From: Chitinophaga pinensis
GTDB taxonomy: Bacteria > Bacteroidota > Bacteroidia > UKL13-3
Direction: 5' to 3'
Length of the DNA: 53,487 bases
Assembly: GCA_945873755.1 (NCBI GenBank)
Contig: CAMCEM010000005.1
Span: 1-53,487, forward strand
Shown: piece after piece, positions 34,050 to 44,173 of the stretch
Layout of the letters: each line of letters starts with the position of its first letter
Numbering within the stretch: the stretch's first letter is position 1
Program-made: the position numbers and the translations under genes
Notes under the pieces: model-generated
The model's input: only the letters and a program-made list of their open reading frames with translations
Told to the model about the DNA's origin: nothing
Database searches by the model: none

Positions 34050-36707
34050 ATGGCAGAAGACAGAATTATACCCATCAACATTGAAGATGAAATGAAAACC
34101 GCATACATCGATTACTCGATGTCGGTTATTGTAAGTCGTGCATTACCCGATGTACGCGATGGTTTAAAACCAGTTCACCGCAGGGTTTTATACGGAATGA
34201 CCGATTTAGGTTTAGCCTCAAATCGTCCTCACAAAAAATCGGCTCGTATTGTGGGCGAAGTATTAGGTAAATACCATCCACATGGCGATTCATCGGTTTA
34301 CGATACCATGGTGCGTATGGCTCAAGATTGGAGCATGCGATACACTTTAGTTGATGGACAAGGAAACTTTGGTTCAGTAGATGGTGATCCACCAGCTGCT
34401 ATGCGTTATACTGAAGCCCGCTTAAAGAAAATAGCTGAAGAACTTTTAAACGACATTGAAAAAGATACAGTTGATTTCCGTCCAAACTTTGACGATAGTT
34501 TGCAAGAACCAACCGTATTGCCTGCAAAATTTCCTAATTTATTGGTAAACGGAGCATCGGGAATTGCAGTGGGAATGGCCACAAACATGGCTCCTCATAA
34601 TTTAACCGAAGCCATTAATGGCATAATAGCCTACATTGATAACAGAGATATTACTATTCCTGAATTGATGAAATTTATTAAGGCGCCAGATTTTCCTACA
34701 GGTGGAATTATTTACGGTTACGAAGGGGTGAAAGATGCTTTTGAAACTGGTCGTGGCAGAATTGTAATGCGTGCCAAAGCTATTTTTGAAACTAGCAAAA
34801 CTGGGAAAGATCAAATTGTAGTTAACGAAATTCCTTATCAAGTAAATAAATCGACTTTAATTAAGCAAACTGCCGATTTAGTAAACGAAAAGGTAATTGA
34901 AGGCATTAGCGATGTGCGCGATGAAAGCGATAGAGATGGAATGCGCATAGTTTATGATTTAAAACGAGATGCAGTTCCAAATGTAGTATTAAACAAACTT
35001 TTTAAATACACTCAATTACAAACTTCATTCAGTGTAAATAATGTTTGTTTGGTAAAAGGCCGCCCCGAAATGTTAAATCTTAAAGGTTTAATTACTCATT
35101 TTGTGGCACACAGACACGATGTGGTTGTTCGCAGAACACAATACGAATTAGCAGAAGCTGAAAAACGTGCGCATATTTTGGAAGGATTATTAATTGCTTT
35201 GGATCATTTAGACCAAGTAATTAAATTAATTCGTGATTCACAAACGCCAGAAGAAGCTAAAAACGGTTTAGTTGAAACTTTCAAACTTTCTGAAATACAA
35301 GCAAAAGCTATTTTAGACATGCGTTTGCAACGTTTAACTGGATTGGAACGTGATAAAATAAAAGCGGAGTTTGATGAGTTAATGAAAACCATTGCACATT
35401 TAAACGAAATATTGAATAACGAGCCAATGCGTTACCAAATTATAAAAGACGAATTGGTAGAAATGCGCGAAAAGTATGGCGATGAAAGACGCAGTGTAAT
35501 AGAAATGGTGGGCAATGAAATGAGCATGGAAGACTTAATTCCTGATGATGAAGTGGTAATTACTATTTCGCATTTGGGTTATGTAAAACGCACTTCATTA
35601 AGCGAATACCGTACACAAGCCCGAGGAGGAAGAGGAAGCCGAGGAGTTGCTAAACGCCAAGAAGATTTTGTGGAGCATATTTTTATGGCCACTAACCATA
35701 ATTATTTATTGTTATTTACCGAACAAGGCAGGTGTTTCTGGTTACGAGTATTTGAAATTCCTGAAGGTGAAAAAGCAACCAAAGGAAGAGCCATTCAAAA
35801 CTTAATTAACATTCCGGTTGACGATAAAGTAAAAGCATTCTTAAATGTAAAAAGCTTAAGCAATCCTGAATATATTAACCAAATGAATGTAATTATGGTT
35901 ACTCAACAAGGTACCATTAAGAAAACTACTTTGGAAGCATATAGCCGTCCACGTTTAAATGGTATCAATTCTATGAATGTTCGTGAAGGCGATCAATTGG
36001 TAGAAGCTAGGTTAACAAACGGAACTTGCGAAATGGTGATTGCGAGTAGAAATGGTAAAGCCATTCGTTTCAACGAAAGCACAGTTCGCCCAATGGGAAG
36101 AAGTGCTACTGGAGTAAGAGCAATTCGTTTGGCTGAAGGCGATGAAGTAATTGGAATGGTTTCTATTGAAGATCCTAAAGTAACTAACGTGTTGGTTGTT
36201 TCTGAAAATGGAATGGGTAAACGCAGTGAAGTAGAAGATTATAGAATTACCAACCGAGGTGGTAAAGGAGTAATGGCCATGAATGTTACCGAAAAAACCG
36301 GTAAATTAGTAGCTATTAAAGATGTGGATGATACCATGGACGTAATGATTATTAACAAAAGCGGTATTACCATTCGTTTAAGCATGAAAGATTTAAGAGT
36401 AATCGGACGTGTGACACAAGGTGTTCGTTTAATTAATATTGGTGGTAAAGATGAAATAGCAAGTGTTGCTAAAATCAATTATATACCAGGCGATGATGAC
36501 GAAGAAGTAATTGAATTAGATGAAAATGGAAATCCAATTATTGTTGAAAAAGTTGTTGAATTAGATGAAGAAGGAAATCCAATTGTAATAGAAGCCATTA
36601 CCAGTAAATTAATGGATGAAATAGTGGATAGAGCAATGGATGATGCAGAAATAAATCCTAATACTGACGAAGAAGAGGAAGAAGACGAAACTCCTCCAAC
36701 GGAGTAA
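34050..36707 (+). CDS. gyrA: DNA gyrase subunit A
   Basis: GyrA is the breakage-reunion subunit of gyrase. The active-site tyrosine is Y120 in [10 protein letters not shown]. The quinolone-determining region [16 protein letters not shown] carries S81 and D85, equivalent to E. coli S83 and D87, so it has the unmutated form. The GyrA box in the C-terminal domain is Q523-ARGGRG, consistent with gyrase rather than topoisomerase IV. The 885-residue chain ends in a strongly acidic tail ([13 protein letters not shown]) that includes a 15-residue duplication (820-834 and 835-849). gyrB is not adjacent. Confidence 0.96.
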   Translation: MAEDRIIPINIEDEMKTAYIDYSMSVIVSRALPDVRDGLKPVHRRVLYGMTDLGLASNRPHKKSARIVGEVLGKYHPHGDSSVYDTMVRMAQDWSMRYTLVDGQGNFGSVDGDPPAAMRYTEARLKKIAEELLNDIEKDTVDFRPNFDDSLQEPTVLPAKFPNLLVNGASGIAVGMATNMAPHNLTEAINGIIAYIDNRDITIPELMKFIKAPDFPTGGIIYGYEGVKDAFETGRGRIVMRAKAIFETSKTGKDQIVVNEIPYQVNKSTLIKQTADLVNEKVIEGISDVRDESDRDGMRIVYDLKRDAVPNVVLNKLFKYTQLQTSFSVNNVCLVKGRPEMLNLKGLITHFVAHRHDVVVRRTQYELAEAEKRAHILEGLLIALDHLDQVIKLIRDSQTPEEAKNGLVETFKLSEIQAKAILDMRLQRLTGLERDKIKAEFDELMKTIAHLNEILNNEPMRYQIIKDELVEMREKYGDERRSVIEMVGNEMSMEDLIPDDEVVITISHLGYVKRTSLSEYRTQARGGRGSRGVAKRQEDFVEHIFMATNHNYLLLFTEQGRCFWLRVFEIPEGEKATKGRAIQNLINIPVDDKVKAFLNVKSLSNPEYINQMNVIMVTQQGTIKKTTLEAYSRPRLNGINSMNVREGDQLVEARLTNGTCEMVIASRNGKAIRFNESTVRPMGRSATGVRAIRLAEGDEVIGMVSIEDPKVTNVLVVSENGMGKRSEVEDYRITNRGGKGVMAMNVTEKTGKLVAIKDVDDTMDVMIINKSGITIRLSMKDLRVIGRVTQGVRLINIGGKDEIASVAKINYIPGDDDEEVIELDENGNPIIVEKVVELDEEGNPIVIEAITSKLMDEIVDRAMDDAEINPNTDEEEEEDETPPTE
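36507..36596. repeat. 45-bp in-frame duplication in the gyrA tail
   Basis: Two 45-bp units (36507-36551 and 36552-36596) encode [15 protein letters not shown] and [15 protein letters not shown]. They sit between the last beta-pinwheel blade and the acidic end. Confidence 0.8.
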
Positions 36708-36724
36708 TAAATTCAATAACAAAT

Positions 36725-36756
36725 AAAACCTCCAAGTTTAAAAGCTTGGAGGTTTT
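36725..36756 (+). terminator. Terminator of gyrA
   Basis: AAAACCTCCAAG (36725-36736) pairs with CTTGGAGGTTTT (36745-36756) around an 8-nt loop, with a T run following. Confidence 0.92.
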
Positions 36757-36809
36757 TTTATGTCAGAAAAAAATTGATAATTCGTATATTCATTTTTTAA
36801 ATAATAGCT

Positions 36810-38093
36810 ATGAAATCAACTAGAAAAAATTTTATTAAAACTGGGTTTACTGCTTTAATGGCTGGTAGTGTTGTAAATGAATTATTAGCAAATAATAATA
36901 CTTTTTTACCTAATACATCATCCACTGAAATAGCCAATAACGATGAATATTATTGGAAAACCATAAGGCAACATTTTCCTTTAAACCCCGATTTAATTTA
37001 CTTGAACAATGGCACTATGGGACCATCGCCTTATCCAGTTATTGAAGCTGTAAAAAAAGGAATGATGGAAGGTGATGTAAATGGTGGATATGGTGGTTGG
37101 GAAAATACTGCAATAAAACTAGCCAAATTTGTGAATGTAAATGAGGATGAAATAGGATTAACACACAATGTAACCGAAGGAATAAACATAGCTTGCTGGG
37201 GTTTGCCATTAAAAAAAGGCGATGAGGTAATAATGAATACCCACGAGCATGTAGGCAATGCATTGCCTTGGCTAAATAGACAAAAAGTGCATGGCATTGT
37301 TATAAAAACATTTACTCCATCATTAACCGCAGCCGAAACTTTAAAAAGTATTGAAGCATTAATTACAAAAAAAACAAAGGCTATTGCAGTGCCACATATT
37401 CCGTGTACACAAGGGCAAATATTACCCGTACCTGAAATTGTAAAACTTGCTAAAAGTAAAAACATTTTTTCAATAATTGATGGTGCGCATGGAGCAGGAA
37501 TGTTGCCTTTAAGTTTACATGAATTGGGTTGCGATGTATATGTAAGTTGTTGCCATAAATGGATGCTTGGGCCAAAGGGAACTGGATTTATTTATGTTAG
37601 AAAAGAATTTCAGGATACACTGCAAGCATACTTTGTAGGTGCTGGTGGCGATGATAATAAATGGAACATGATGAGTAATCCGCCTAAAATGGAAAACTAT
37701 GCACCTTCAGCCCACAGGTATTATGGAGGAACACAATCGTTAGGATTGTATAAAGGAGTTGATGCTGCCATAGATTTTATAGAAACCATTGGCAAACAAA
37801 ATATTTATAACCGCATTAATTATTTAGGAAAATACACACAAGATGCATTGATTAATTTAGGTGATAGAATAGAAATAATAACGCCAACTGAACAACAATC
37901 GAGGTGTGCAATTAATGGTTTTAAAATAAAGGGAATTGAGTCGGCTAAGTTTTACCAAATTGCTGCTGAAAATAAAATAAGAATAAGGCAAGTACCCGAA
38001 AATGGATTAAACTCATTGAGGGTTTCAACCCATATTTATAACAATACTATTGAAATAGATAAGTTAATTGATTTAATAAAAAAGAGTTTGTAA
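36810..38093 (+). CDS. Aminotransferase class V-fold PLP enzyme, exported-like
   Basis: This 427-residue protein is of the class V (isopenicillin N epimerase / cysteine desulfurase-like) fold. The PLP lysine is K250 in SCCHKWMLGPKGTGF. Other marks are YLNNGTMGPSP, GLTHNVTEGINIA, MNTHEHVGNALPW and IIDGAHGAG. The N-terminus STRKNFIKTGFTALMAGSV resembles a twin-arginine signal but has Arg-Lys rather than Arg-Arg, so Tat export is possible, not certain. Substrate unknown. It stands between the gyrA terminator and the convergent ffh gene. It lacks the SufS-type catalytic cysteine loop. Confidence 0.85.
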   Translation: MKSTRKNFIKTGFTALMAGSVVNELLANNNTFLPNTSSTEIANNDEYYWKTIRQHFPLNPDLIYLNNGTMGPSPYPVIEAVKKGMMEGDVNGGYGGWENTAIKLAKFVNVNEDEIGLTHNVTEGINIACWGLPLKKGDEVIMNTHEHVGNALPWLNRQKVHGIVIKTFTPSLTAAETLKSIEALITKKTKAIAVPHIPCTQGQILPVPEIVKLAKSKNIFSIIDGAHGAGMLPLSLHELGCDVYVSCCHKWMLGPKGTGFIYVRKEFQDTLQAYFVGAGGDDNKWNMMSNPPKMENYAPSAHRYYGGTQSLGLYKGVDAAIDFIETIGKQNIYNRINYLGKYTQDALINLGDRIEIITPTEQQSRCAINGFKIKGIESAKFYQIAAENKIRIRQVPENGLNSLRVSTHIYNNTIEIDKLIDLIKKSL

Positions 38094-38204
38094 ATAGAAA
38101 AGCTATTTTAACTTTTTAGTTTGTTAGTTAATGGAAAGTATTCTTGAATTTGATTAACAGATCACAAACATAGGATGACTAATTATGGGGTTTTATAATT
38201 CCAA

Positions 38205-39533
38205 TTATCTTTTAAATGGCATGTTGCGCATATTCATTCCTGCGCCACCCATTTTATTCATGGAACGCATCATTTTACGCATTTCTTCAAATTGTTTTAG
38301 CAACTGATTTACTTGTTGTATATCGGTGCCACTTCCCAATGCAACACGTTTTCTCCTGTTGCCATTTAGTATATCGGGCGTTTTGCGTTCAGCTGGAGTC
38401 ATTGAGTTTATAATGGCTTCAATTCCTTTAAAAGCATCATCGCTTATGTCAATGTCTTTAATCGATTTACCAACACCAGGAATCATTGCCATTAAATCTT
38501 TAAGATTACCCATTTTCTTTATTTGTTGAATTTGGCTATAAAAATCTTCAAAAGTAAATTGGTCTTTTAATAATTTCTTTTGAATTTTTGCAGCTTCTTC
38601 ATCATCAAAAACAGATTGAGCACGTTCAACCAAAGTTACAATATCGCCCATTCCTAATATTCGTTGGGCCATCCTATCAGGGTGAAAAACATCGAGTGCT
38701 TCCATTTTTTCGCCCATACCCACAAACTTTATTGGCTTTTCAACTACTGTTTTAATTGAAAGGGCAGCTCCACCCCTAGTATCACCATCTAATTTTGTTA
38801 AAATTACACCTGTAAAATCTAACACATCGTTAAATGCTTTTGCAGTATTTACAGCATCTTGCCCTGTCATTGAATCAACAACAAACAAAATTTCTTGTGG
38901 CTTAACGGTATTTTTAATGTTACCAATTTCAGCCATCATTTCCTCATCAATACTTAAACGACCCGCAGTATCAATAATTAATATTTTATGCTTACCATCT
39001 TTAGCAGCATTCAAAGCATTTTCAGCAATTTGAACTGGATTTTTGTTTTCCATTTCATAATAAACTGGTACTTCTATTTGCTCACCTAAAACTATTAATT
39101 GCTGAATAGCAGCAGGACGATAAACATCGGCAGCAGCCAAAAGCACACTTTTACCTTGCTTTTTAAAGTAATGAGCTAGTTTGGCTGAATGGGTTGTTTT
39201 TCCGCTTCCTTGTAAACCCGCCATTAAAATTACAGTAGGGTTACCGGTGGTATTTATATTTTCAGTTTGGCCACCTAATAACTGAGTTAATTCGTCATTA
39301 ACAACTTTTACCATTAGTTGTCCAGGACTTAAACTAGTTAATACATTTAATCCTAATGCTTTTTCTTTAACAGTATCAGTAAATTGTTTTGCTATTTTAT
39401 AATTAACATCGGCATCTATTAAGGCTTTACGAATTTCTTTTACTGTTTCAGCAACATTAATTTCAGTAATTTTACCTTGTCCTTTTAAGGTTTTAAATGC
39501 TTTATCTAATTTACTACTTAAACTTTCAAACAT
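38205..39533 (-). CDS. ffh: Signal recognition particle protein Ffh
   Basis: Ffh is the SRP54 GTPase that binds signal sequences and the SRP RNA and targets nascent membrane proteins to FtsY. The 442 residues comprise the N domain, the G domain (P-loop GLQGSGKT at 106-113, DTAGR, TKLDGDTRGG) and a methionine-rich M domain ending MRKMMRSMNKMGGAGMNM. A TATCTTCG -7-like box lies 23 bases upstream. No SRP RNA was recognised in the window. Confidence 0.96.
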   Translation of the reverse strand: MFESLSSKLDKAFKTLKGQGKITEINVAETVKEIRKALIDADVNYKIAKQFTDTVKEKALGLNVLTSLSPGQLMVKVVNDELTQLLGGQTENINTTGNPTVILMAGLQGSGKTTHSAKLAHYFKKQGKSVLLAAADVYRPAAIQQLIVLGEQIEVPVYYEMENKNPVQIAENALNAAKDGKHKILIIDTAGRLSIDEEMMAEIGNIKNTVKPQEILFVVDSMTGQDAVNTAKAFNDVLDFTGVILTKLDGDTRGGAALSIKTVVEKPIKFVGMGEKMEALDVFHPDRMAQRILGMGDIVTLVERAQSVFDDEEAAKIQKKLLKDQFTFEDFYSQIQQIKKMGNLKDLMAMIPGVGKSIKDIDISDDAFKGIEAIINSMTPAERKTPDILNGNRRKRVALGSGTDIQQVNQLLKQFEEMRKMMRSMNKMGGAGMNMRNMPFKR

Positions 39534-39555
39534 AAATATTATTTTTTTCGGTTGG

Positions 39556-39563
39556 CGAAGATA
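39556..39563 (-). promoter_or_regulatory. -7-like box of ffh
   Basis: The minus strand reads TATCTTCG, one base from TAnnTTTG, 23 bases before the ATG at 39533. Confidence 0.35.
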
Positions 39564-39624
39564 TACTTTATTTAAAAATGAAAAAATGTAATAATTGTAA
39601 GTAATCTATAGTAATTACTCATAA

Positions 39625-39655
39625 AAAAAGCTGTTCTATTTGTGAACAGCTTTTT
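39625..39655 (-). terminator. Terminator after the START-like gene
   Basis: A 12-bp stem AAAAAGCTGTTC (39625-39636) with GAACAGCTTTTT (39644-39655), a 7-nt loop, 5 bases past the stop codon. Confidence 0.88.
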
Positions 39656-39659
39656 AATT

Positions 39660-40037
39660 TTAAGCACCTATACAACTTTTTAAATCATGTATTTGACTAT
39701 CCCAAAGTTGCTCTGTATTTTTTTCATCTCCCTCATCGGCATAATCAGTAATAATTAAAGCCACGTCATCAGTTAGTTCATCTACATTAATATCAAATTC
39801 TAAAAACTCGTCTTTAGCAGTATTCATCCACTTAAATTTCATGCTTTTGTTATTTACTTTTTTAAGCAGCTCGGCACTTGTTTCTTCTCCATCCCACTTA
39901 AATTTAAATACATTATTTCTAATATCTACATCGTTGCAAAACCATTGTGATAAGCCACTTGGTGAACTAATGTAATTAAATAACAATGAAGGCGATGCCT
40001 TAATTGGAAATTCTATTTTAACTTGTACGCGAGCCAT
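39660..40037 (-). CDS. START-like/SRPBCC domain protein
   Basis: This 125-residue protein is a single AHSA1/START-like domain: FPIKASPSLLFNYISSPSGL, then SQWFCNDVDI, FKFKWDGEE and a long C-terminal helix. Members bind hydrophobic ligands or cochaperone partners, but no function is known for this small Bacteroidota form. It has its own TATATTTG -7 box and a terminator, so it is a single-gene unit. Confidence 0.8.
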   Translation of the reverse strand: MARVQVKIEFPIKASPSLLFNYISSPSGLSQWFCNDVDIRNNVFKFKWDGEETSAELLKKVNNKSMKFKWMNTAKDEFLEFDINVDELTDDVALIITDYADEGDEKNTEQLWDSQIHDLKSCIGA

Positions 40038-40066
40038 GAGTAAAAATTTTTAAAAGTGATTATTAG

Positions 40067-40074
40067 CAAATATA
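40067..40074 (-). promoter_or_regulatory. -7 box of the START-like gene
   Basis: The minus strand reads TATATTTG, an exact match to TAnnTTTG, followed by C, 30 bases before the ATG at 40037. Confidence 0.5.
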
Positions 40075-40098
40075 ATTTTTCCTTTCACTTTTCAAAGT

Positions 40099-40593
40099 TT
40101 ATCCTAAAAAATTCTTCAACATTCCTCCAATTCCACCACTTTCACCATCAGTTTTACTTCCACCAAACATATTTCCTATCATTCCACCTAAATTTGCTCC
40201 ACCTAAACTACTTACAATAGACTTTACATCAAACGAGTTATCGTTTGGATTGTTGGTTTTTGATACCAATTGATTCATAACTTGAGGAATTAAACTGTTT
40301 GCAATATTGCCTGCATCAGCACCACTTACATTAAATTTTGAAGTTAAACTAGAAGTTAAATTTTCAATAATACTTGAAACAATTGGATTGTTGGCTAAAC
40401 TGCCTGCACCACCTTTTAACAAATCAGTTAATCCACCCAAATTTCCTGATGATAAAGCAGATTTTAGTCCGTCAGTAATAGCTGAACCAGTTTCAGAAAT
40501 TGCAGCATCGTTGTGCTCGTTTGAAATTGCTTGATTATTTACAATTAAATCACCAGCATTTTCTTTTATTAAATTTAATAAATTTTCTATCAT
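40099..40593 (-). CDS. DUF937-like glycine-rich protein
   Basis: The 164-residue protein has a helical N-terminal half (IENLLNLIKENAGDLIVNN), then glycine-rich low-complexity segments (LGGANLGGMIGNMFGG, GGIGGMLKNFLG). The pattern matches the DUF937 type, whose function is unknown. No signal peptide or membrane helix is seen. It starts 33 bp after polX, so it may be translated from the polX transcript. Confidence 0.7.
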   Translation of the reverse strand: MIENLLNLIKENAGDLIVNNQAISNEHNDAAISETGSAITDGLKSALSSGNLGGLTDLLKGGAGSLANNPIVSSIIENLTSSLTSKFNVSGADAGNIANSLIPQVMNQLVSKTNNPNDNSFDVKSIVSSLGGANLGGMIGNMFGGSKTDGESGGIGGMLKNFLG

Positions 40594-40626
40594 AATTTTT
40601 ATATAATTATTGTTTGAATTAATGTT

Positions 40627-42291
40627 TTAAAATAATTTTTGAGTTTGAAAATAATTTTTGAGTTCAGTAGCAGAATATGCATTTAAACAGTTCTCTTTTG
40701 TTAAGCCACCTTTTCGAGCAATTAAAGTTCCATAATACATATCTTTCAATCCTTCTATACTGTGTGCATCGGGGTTTATGCACAGTTTTACGCCTTTGTT
40801 CAATGCATAATCTATGTATCGCCAATCTAAATCTAATCGGTATGGATTGGCATTAATTTCAATGGCTACTTTATTGGCTGCACAAGCATCAATAATTTTA
40901 AAATGATTTATAGGGTAACCTTCTCTCAACAGCAATAACCTTCCAGTTGGGTGTCCTAAAATGGTTGTATATGGATTTTCAATTGCAGAAATTAATCTAC
41001 TCATGGCTTTTTCTTCGTTCATTTTTAAAATGCTATGCACCGAAGCCACCACATAATCAAAACTAGAAAGTACATCATCAGAATAATCTAATTGACCATT
41101 GTATAAAATATCACATTCTATTCCTTTAAAAATAGTAAAATTAGGGTTGGCAATATTTAATTTATCAATTTCATCGTGTTGAAGTAAAATATGTTCTTCA
41201 CTCAATCCATTGGCGTAAAAAGCAGCTTTGCTATGATCGGCTATTCCAAAATAACTGTACCCCATTTTTTGACAAGCTTTAGCCATTTCAGCAATGGTAT
41301 TTAACCCATCGCTCCAAGTTGAATGGTTGTGTAAAGCTCCTTTCAAATCAGCATACTCAATTAAAACAGGAAGTTTATTATTTTTTGCAAGTTCAACTTC
41401 ATTCAAACCTTCCCTCAACTCAGGTTCTATAAAAGGTAAATCAATACTTTGATATATCTCTATTTCGCTTTTTAAATTTCTATTTATCCTATTTAAATCA
41501 AGTAATTCTAAATGACTTTTGGTAGCAGTATTTTCAAATAAATTCCATATAAATTTTTCATCACTACATAAAAGCAGTTTAATTGGTATATGCTCAAATT
41601 TACCATCAATTGTTTCATTGAGTGATTCAATTTCAGTAAACTGATTATTTTTACTTATTTCATTAAGTAAATCATTGGTAGATTCAGTACTAACAACAAA
41701 TTCAATTGTATCAATTATTTCAATTTTTCGTCTTAAATCTCCACTTATTGAAACTCTTTTAACAGAAATAAAATGCTTTAAAATTTCACCTAATTGCAAA
41801 GCAATATTTTCTACTTTAGAATAATGAAATTTATTTGCGCTTGCATACATAAATTCAATTTGGTTAATTACATTTTGTTGTGTTTTTAAACCAAATCCTT
41901 TTGCTTGAGCCAGCCTGTTTTCTTTGCATGCATATAGTAATTCTCCTATTTCTTCTATTTCAAGTTCTTTCCAAATAATGGCAATTTTTTTAGGTCCAAT
42001 GCCTTTAATTTTCATCATTTGTAAAACACCTTCAGGTGTATTGGCAATTATTTCATTTAATTCTGCAAAGCTTTCAGTTCTATTTATTTCATCAATTTTA
42101 GCTGCAATTCCTTTACCTATTCCTTCTATTTTTTCAAGTTCAGGAATGGTTAAATTTTCTAGTGCAGTAAGCATTTTATCAATTCTGAAAAATGCATTAG
42201 TAAATTGTTTTGTTTTAAAGGGATTGGCTCCATGTAACTCGCTTAAGTCGGCATAAAGTTTAAATAAATCGGCTATATCAGAATTAGTCAT
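40627..42291 (-). CDS. polX: PolX-like protein: family X polymerase region plus PHP domain
   Basis: Bacterial PolX joins a family X polymerase with a PHP 3'-5' exonuclease and acts in base-excision gap repair. The 554-residue protein has helix-hairpin-helix motifs EGIGKGIA (56-63) and KGIGPKKI (96-103). The palm motif, normally ending GDID, reads RRKIEIIDTIEF here, so the aligned catalytic aspartates are T195 and E197. Polymerase activity is probably lost. The PHP metal residues appear intact: H321, H323, D328, D352-H353, E392, H419, H447, D508 and H510. It therefore probably acts as an exonuclease/endonuclease. A membrane-protein gene lies 7 bp upstream. Confidence 0.88.
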   Translation of the reverse strand: MTNSDIADLFKLYADLSELHGANPFKTKQFTNAFFRIDKMLTALENLTIPELEKIEGIGKGIAAKIDEINRTESFAELNEIIANTPEGVLQMMKIKGIGPKKIAIIWKELEIEEIGELLYACKENRLAQAKGFGLKTQQNVINQIEFMYASANKFHYSKVENIALQLGEILKHFISVKRVSISGDLRRKIEIIDTIEFVVSTESTNDLLNEISKNNQFTEIESLNETIDGKFEHIPIKLLLCSDEKFIWNLFENTATKSHLELLDLNRINRNLKSEIEIYQSIDLPFIEPELREGLNEVELAKNNKLPVLIEYADLKGALHNHSTWSDGLNTIAEMAKACQKMGYSYFGIADHSKAAFYANGLSEEHILLQHDEIDKLNIANPNFTIFKGIECDILYNGQLDYSDDVLSSFDYVVASVHSILKMNEEKAMSRLISAIENPYTTILGHPTGRLLLLREGYPINHFKIIDACAANKVAIEINANPYRLDLDWRYIDYALNKGVKLCINPDAHSIEGLKDMYYGTLIARKGGLTKENCLNAYSATELKNYFQTQKLF

Positions 42292-42298
42292 TAAATTA

Positions 42299-42637
42299 TT
42301 ATTTTAAAAAATATTGTTTTATAAAAGTATTCCAAACATAAACAAGCATTGTTAAAATACCACCAATGAAAAATATTAATGAAATAGATTTTGGAATATT
42401 GTTGTAAAAATCGCTTACCATCCATGCACTGTTCGCACAAATCCAAAATATAATTGCAAGGTTTACAATAATTAAATTAAAGTTATTTTTTGAAAGATAT
42501 AAAACATAAAAAGCCATTGCTAAAGTAGGTAAAATCATTATTGCGCCAGCAGTTTTAAACTCCAACATCCAACACATATCTTTAAAAAGCCAAAATACCA
42601 CATGCAAGTTTTCGGTTTTACGGAGTTTATCAATCAT
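42299..42637 (-). CDS. Three-helix membrane protein of unknown function
   Basis: The 112-residue protein has hydrophobic segments at about 28-49, 54-75 and 84-105, preceded by a polar N-terminus (MIDKLRKTENLH). No family recognised. It is 7 bp upstream of polX and surely co-transcribed with it. The 204-bp gap upstream (42638-42841) holds no recognised gene. Confidence 0.6.
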   Translation of the reverse strand: MIDKLRKTENLHVVFWLFKDMCWMLEFKTAGAIMILPTLAMAFYVLYLSKNNFNLIIVNLAIIFWICANSAWMVSDFYNNIPKSISLIFFIGGILTMLVYVWNTFIKQYFLK

Positions 42638-42841
42638 TATATTATTACAAATTATTTTTACAATAATAAATATAATTGGATTAATACTTGGCGTTTTGAG
42701 GTTGAAACAATTAAAAATATATCGAATTCAAACTGTATTATCCTTAAATAGGTTGACTCCAAAATGTTCCGAATAAAATTCCTCTCTTTGAGCGTGAAGC
42801 GATAGCAATTGTTGGCAGTCAGTGGTGTTTTTTGTTTACTT

Positions 42842-44125
42842 TTAAAGCAATTGCTTACAAATACTATAAAAATTGGGTCTGGCTAAAATATTTTCTTGCA
42901 TGCAATTGTCTTTTATTTCTTCCAATATTTTAATAGTTGTATCATGTTTGTCGGTATTTGTATTCATTAACAAATCGTCTAGCATGCATCCGTAAGCCCT
43001 TACTTCTATTTTTTCAATTAACTCTGCTTCTTTTGATTCTTTATTGTAAAAAGTGGCAGCACCAAAATCGCCAAATAGGTTATCGCCATTTTCGTTGTAT
43101 AAAATATTGTGTGCATATAAATCGCCATGGTTTATGCCTTTACTATGAAGTTGTGCACTTACAGATGCTATGCCTTTGGCAATTGAAATAATTTGATTTA
43201 GAGTAAAGTTAGTATCAGCATTAAATACATCGCGCGAGCAACTTTCCAAACTTGGAGGATTACCTAAGTTTTTATAGTTAGGTGATATTAATTCCATCAC
43301 TAAACCATCTTTGTTTTCTGGATGATTTTTTATTTTACCTAAAATTGGAATTAAATTGGGGTGCTCTCCTGCTTGTAAACATGCATTCATTTCGCTTAAA
43401 GGCAACCCATCGCTAGTAACTTCGCCTTTAAAAACTTTAACTGCTATTTTTTTATTATTCATTTCAGCTTTTGAAATTATACCTGATGCTCCCTGTCCTA
43501 AAATTTCTTTTAGTGCTATTTCGTTCCAATCAAATTGATGTAAATTATTGGTTATTTGTTCTTTTTCGCTAAATGGATTTCCTGCAAAAGCAATCCATGA
43601 TAGTTTAGGTAACTGTTCAATCCAATGAGGTAATTTGGTTAATAAATTGGCTGAAATTCTTATCAATTCTAAGTTTTTACAGTTGGCCAATTCTACTGGT
43701 AAAGTTTTTAATTTATTTCCTGCCAAAGCCAATTTTTGCAAAGGGAAACAATTGCCAATGGATGCAGGAATTACTTCAATTTGGTTATTGGTTAAAATAA
43801 GCCAACGGGTAGTTTTAGGCAAAGCATTTTCACTTACTGTTTTAATTTGGTTCGATTTAAAACCAATCATTTCTAAACTTTGGCATTTACCCAAAACTTC
43901 AGGCAATTCTGTAAACAAATTATCAGAGAAAAAAGCAATTTTGAGTTTACTTAATTTATCAAAATTAGGAGGTAAACTACTTAATTTATTATGCGATAAA
44001 TCTAATATTTCTAAGGAATCGGCTAAGTCAAGAATCTCCAACGGAAACTCAGTTAAGTTACACGAAAGTTTTAAATGTTTTATTCCTATTAATTCTCCTG
44101 AAAGAAGTTGTTGTATGGTTTGCAT
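42842..44125 (-). CDS. Leucine-rich repeat protein kinase
   Basis: This 427-residue cytoplasmic protein joins about seven leucine-rich repeats (residues 15-185, LxxLxLSxNxLxxLP type) to a eukaryotic-like kinase. The kinase has a glycine loop LGQGASG (209-215), the VAIK-equivalent IAVK with K230, a candidate alpha-C glutamate E245, the catalytic loop HGDLYAHN (D335, N340) and GDFGAA (D353). All key residues are present, though the loop is HGD rather than HRD, as in RD-lacking kinases. No membrane segment is visible. It probably senses proteins through the LRR part and phosphorylates an unknown target. Confidence 0.88.
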   Translation of the reverse strand: MQTIQQLLSGELIGIKHLKLSCNLTEFPLEILDLADSLEILDLSHNKLSSLPPNFDKLSKLKIAFFSDNLFTELPEVLGKCQSLEMIGFKSNQIKTVSENALPKTTRWLILTNNQIEVIPASIGNCFPLQKLALAGNKLKTLPVELANCKNLELIRISANLLTKLPHWIEQLPKLSWIAFAGNPFSEKEQITNNLHQFDWNEIALKEILGQGASGIISKAEMNNKKIAVKVFKGEVTSDGLPLSEMNACLQAGEHPNLIPILGKIKNHPENKDGLVMELISPNYKNLGNPPSLESCSRDVFNADTNFTLNQIISIAKGIASVSAQLHSKGINHGDLYAHNILYNENGDNLFGDFGAATFYNKESKEAELIEKIEVRAYGCMLDDLLMNTNTDKHDTTIKILEEIKDNCMQENILARPNFYSICKQLL

Positions 44126-44173
44126 TAACTACTTGTTGATTTGTTGATTTACGATTTTTTGTGGTTTTTATTT

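Noticed and set aside
36810..36890. Certain Tat signal peptide
   Set aside because: The motif has Arg-Lys instead of Arg-Arg, so only a possibility is noted in the gene entry.
37031..37465. 144-residue reading frame antisense to the class V aminotransferase-fold gene
   Set aside because: Composition is that of reverse-strand translation of a conserved enzyme; no independent support.
41924..42256. 110-residue frame antisense to polX
   Set aside because: Shadow of the conserved polX frame.
42638..42841. Small gene or RNA between the LRR-kinase gene and the membrane-protein gene
   Set aside because: A stretch at about 42750-42835 looks repeat-like, but no ORF or stable fold could be supported.
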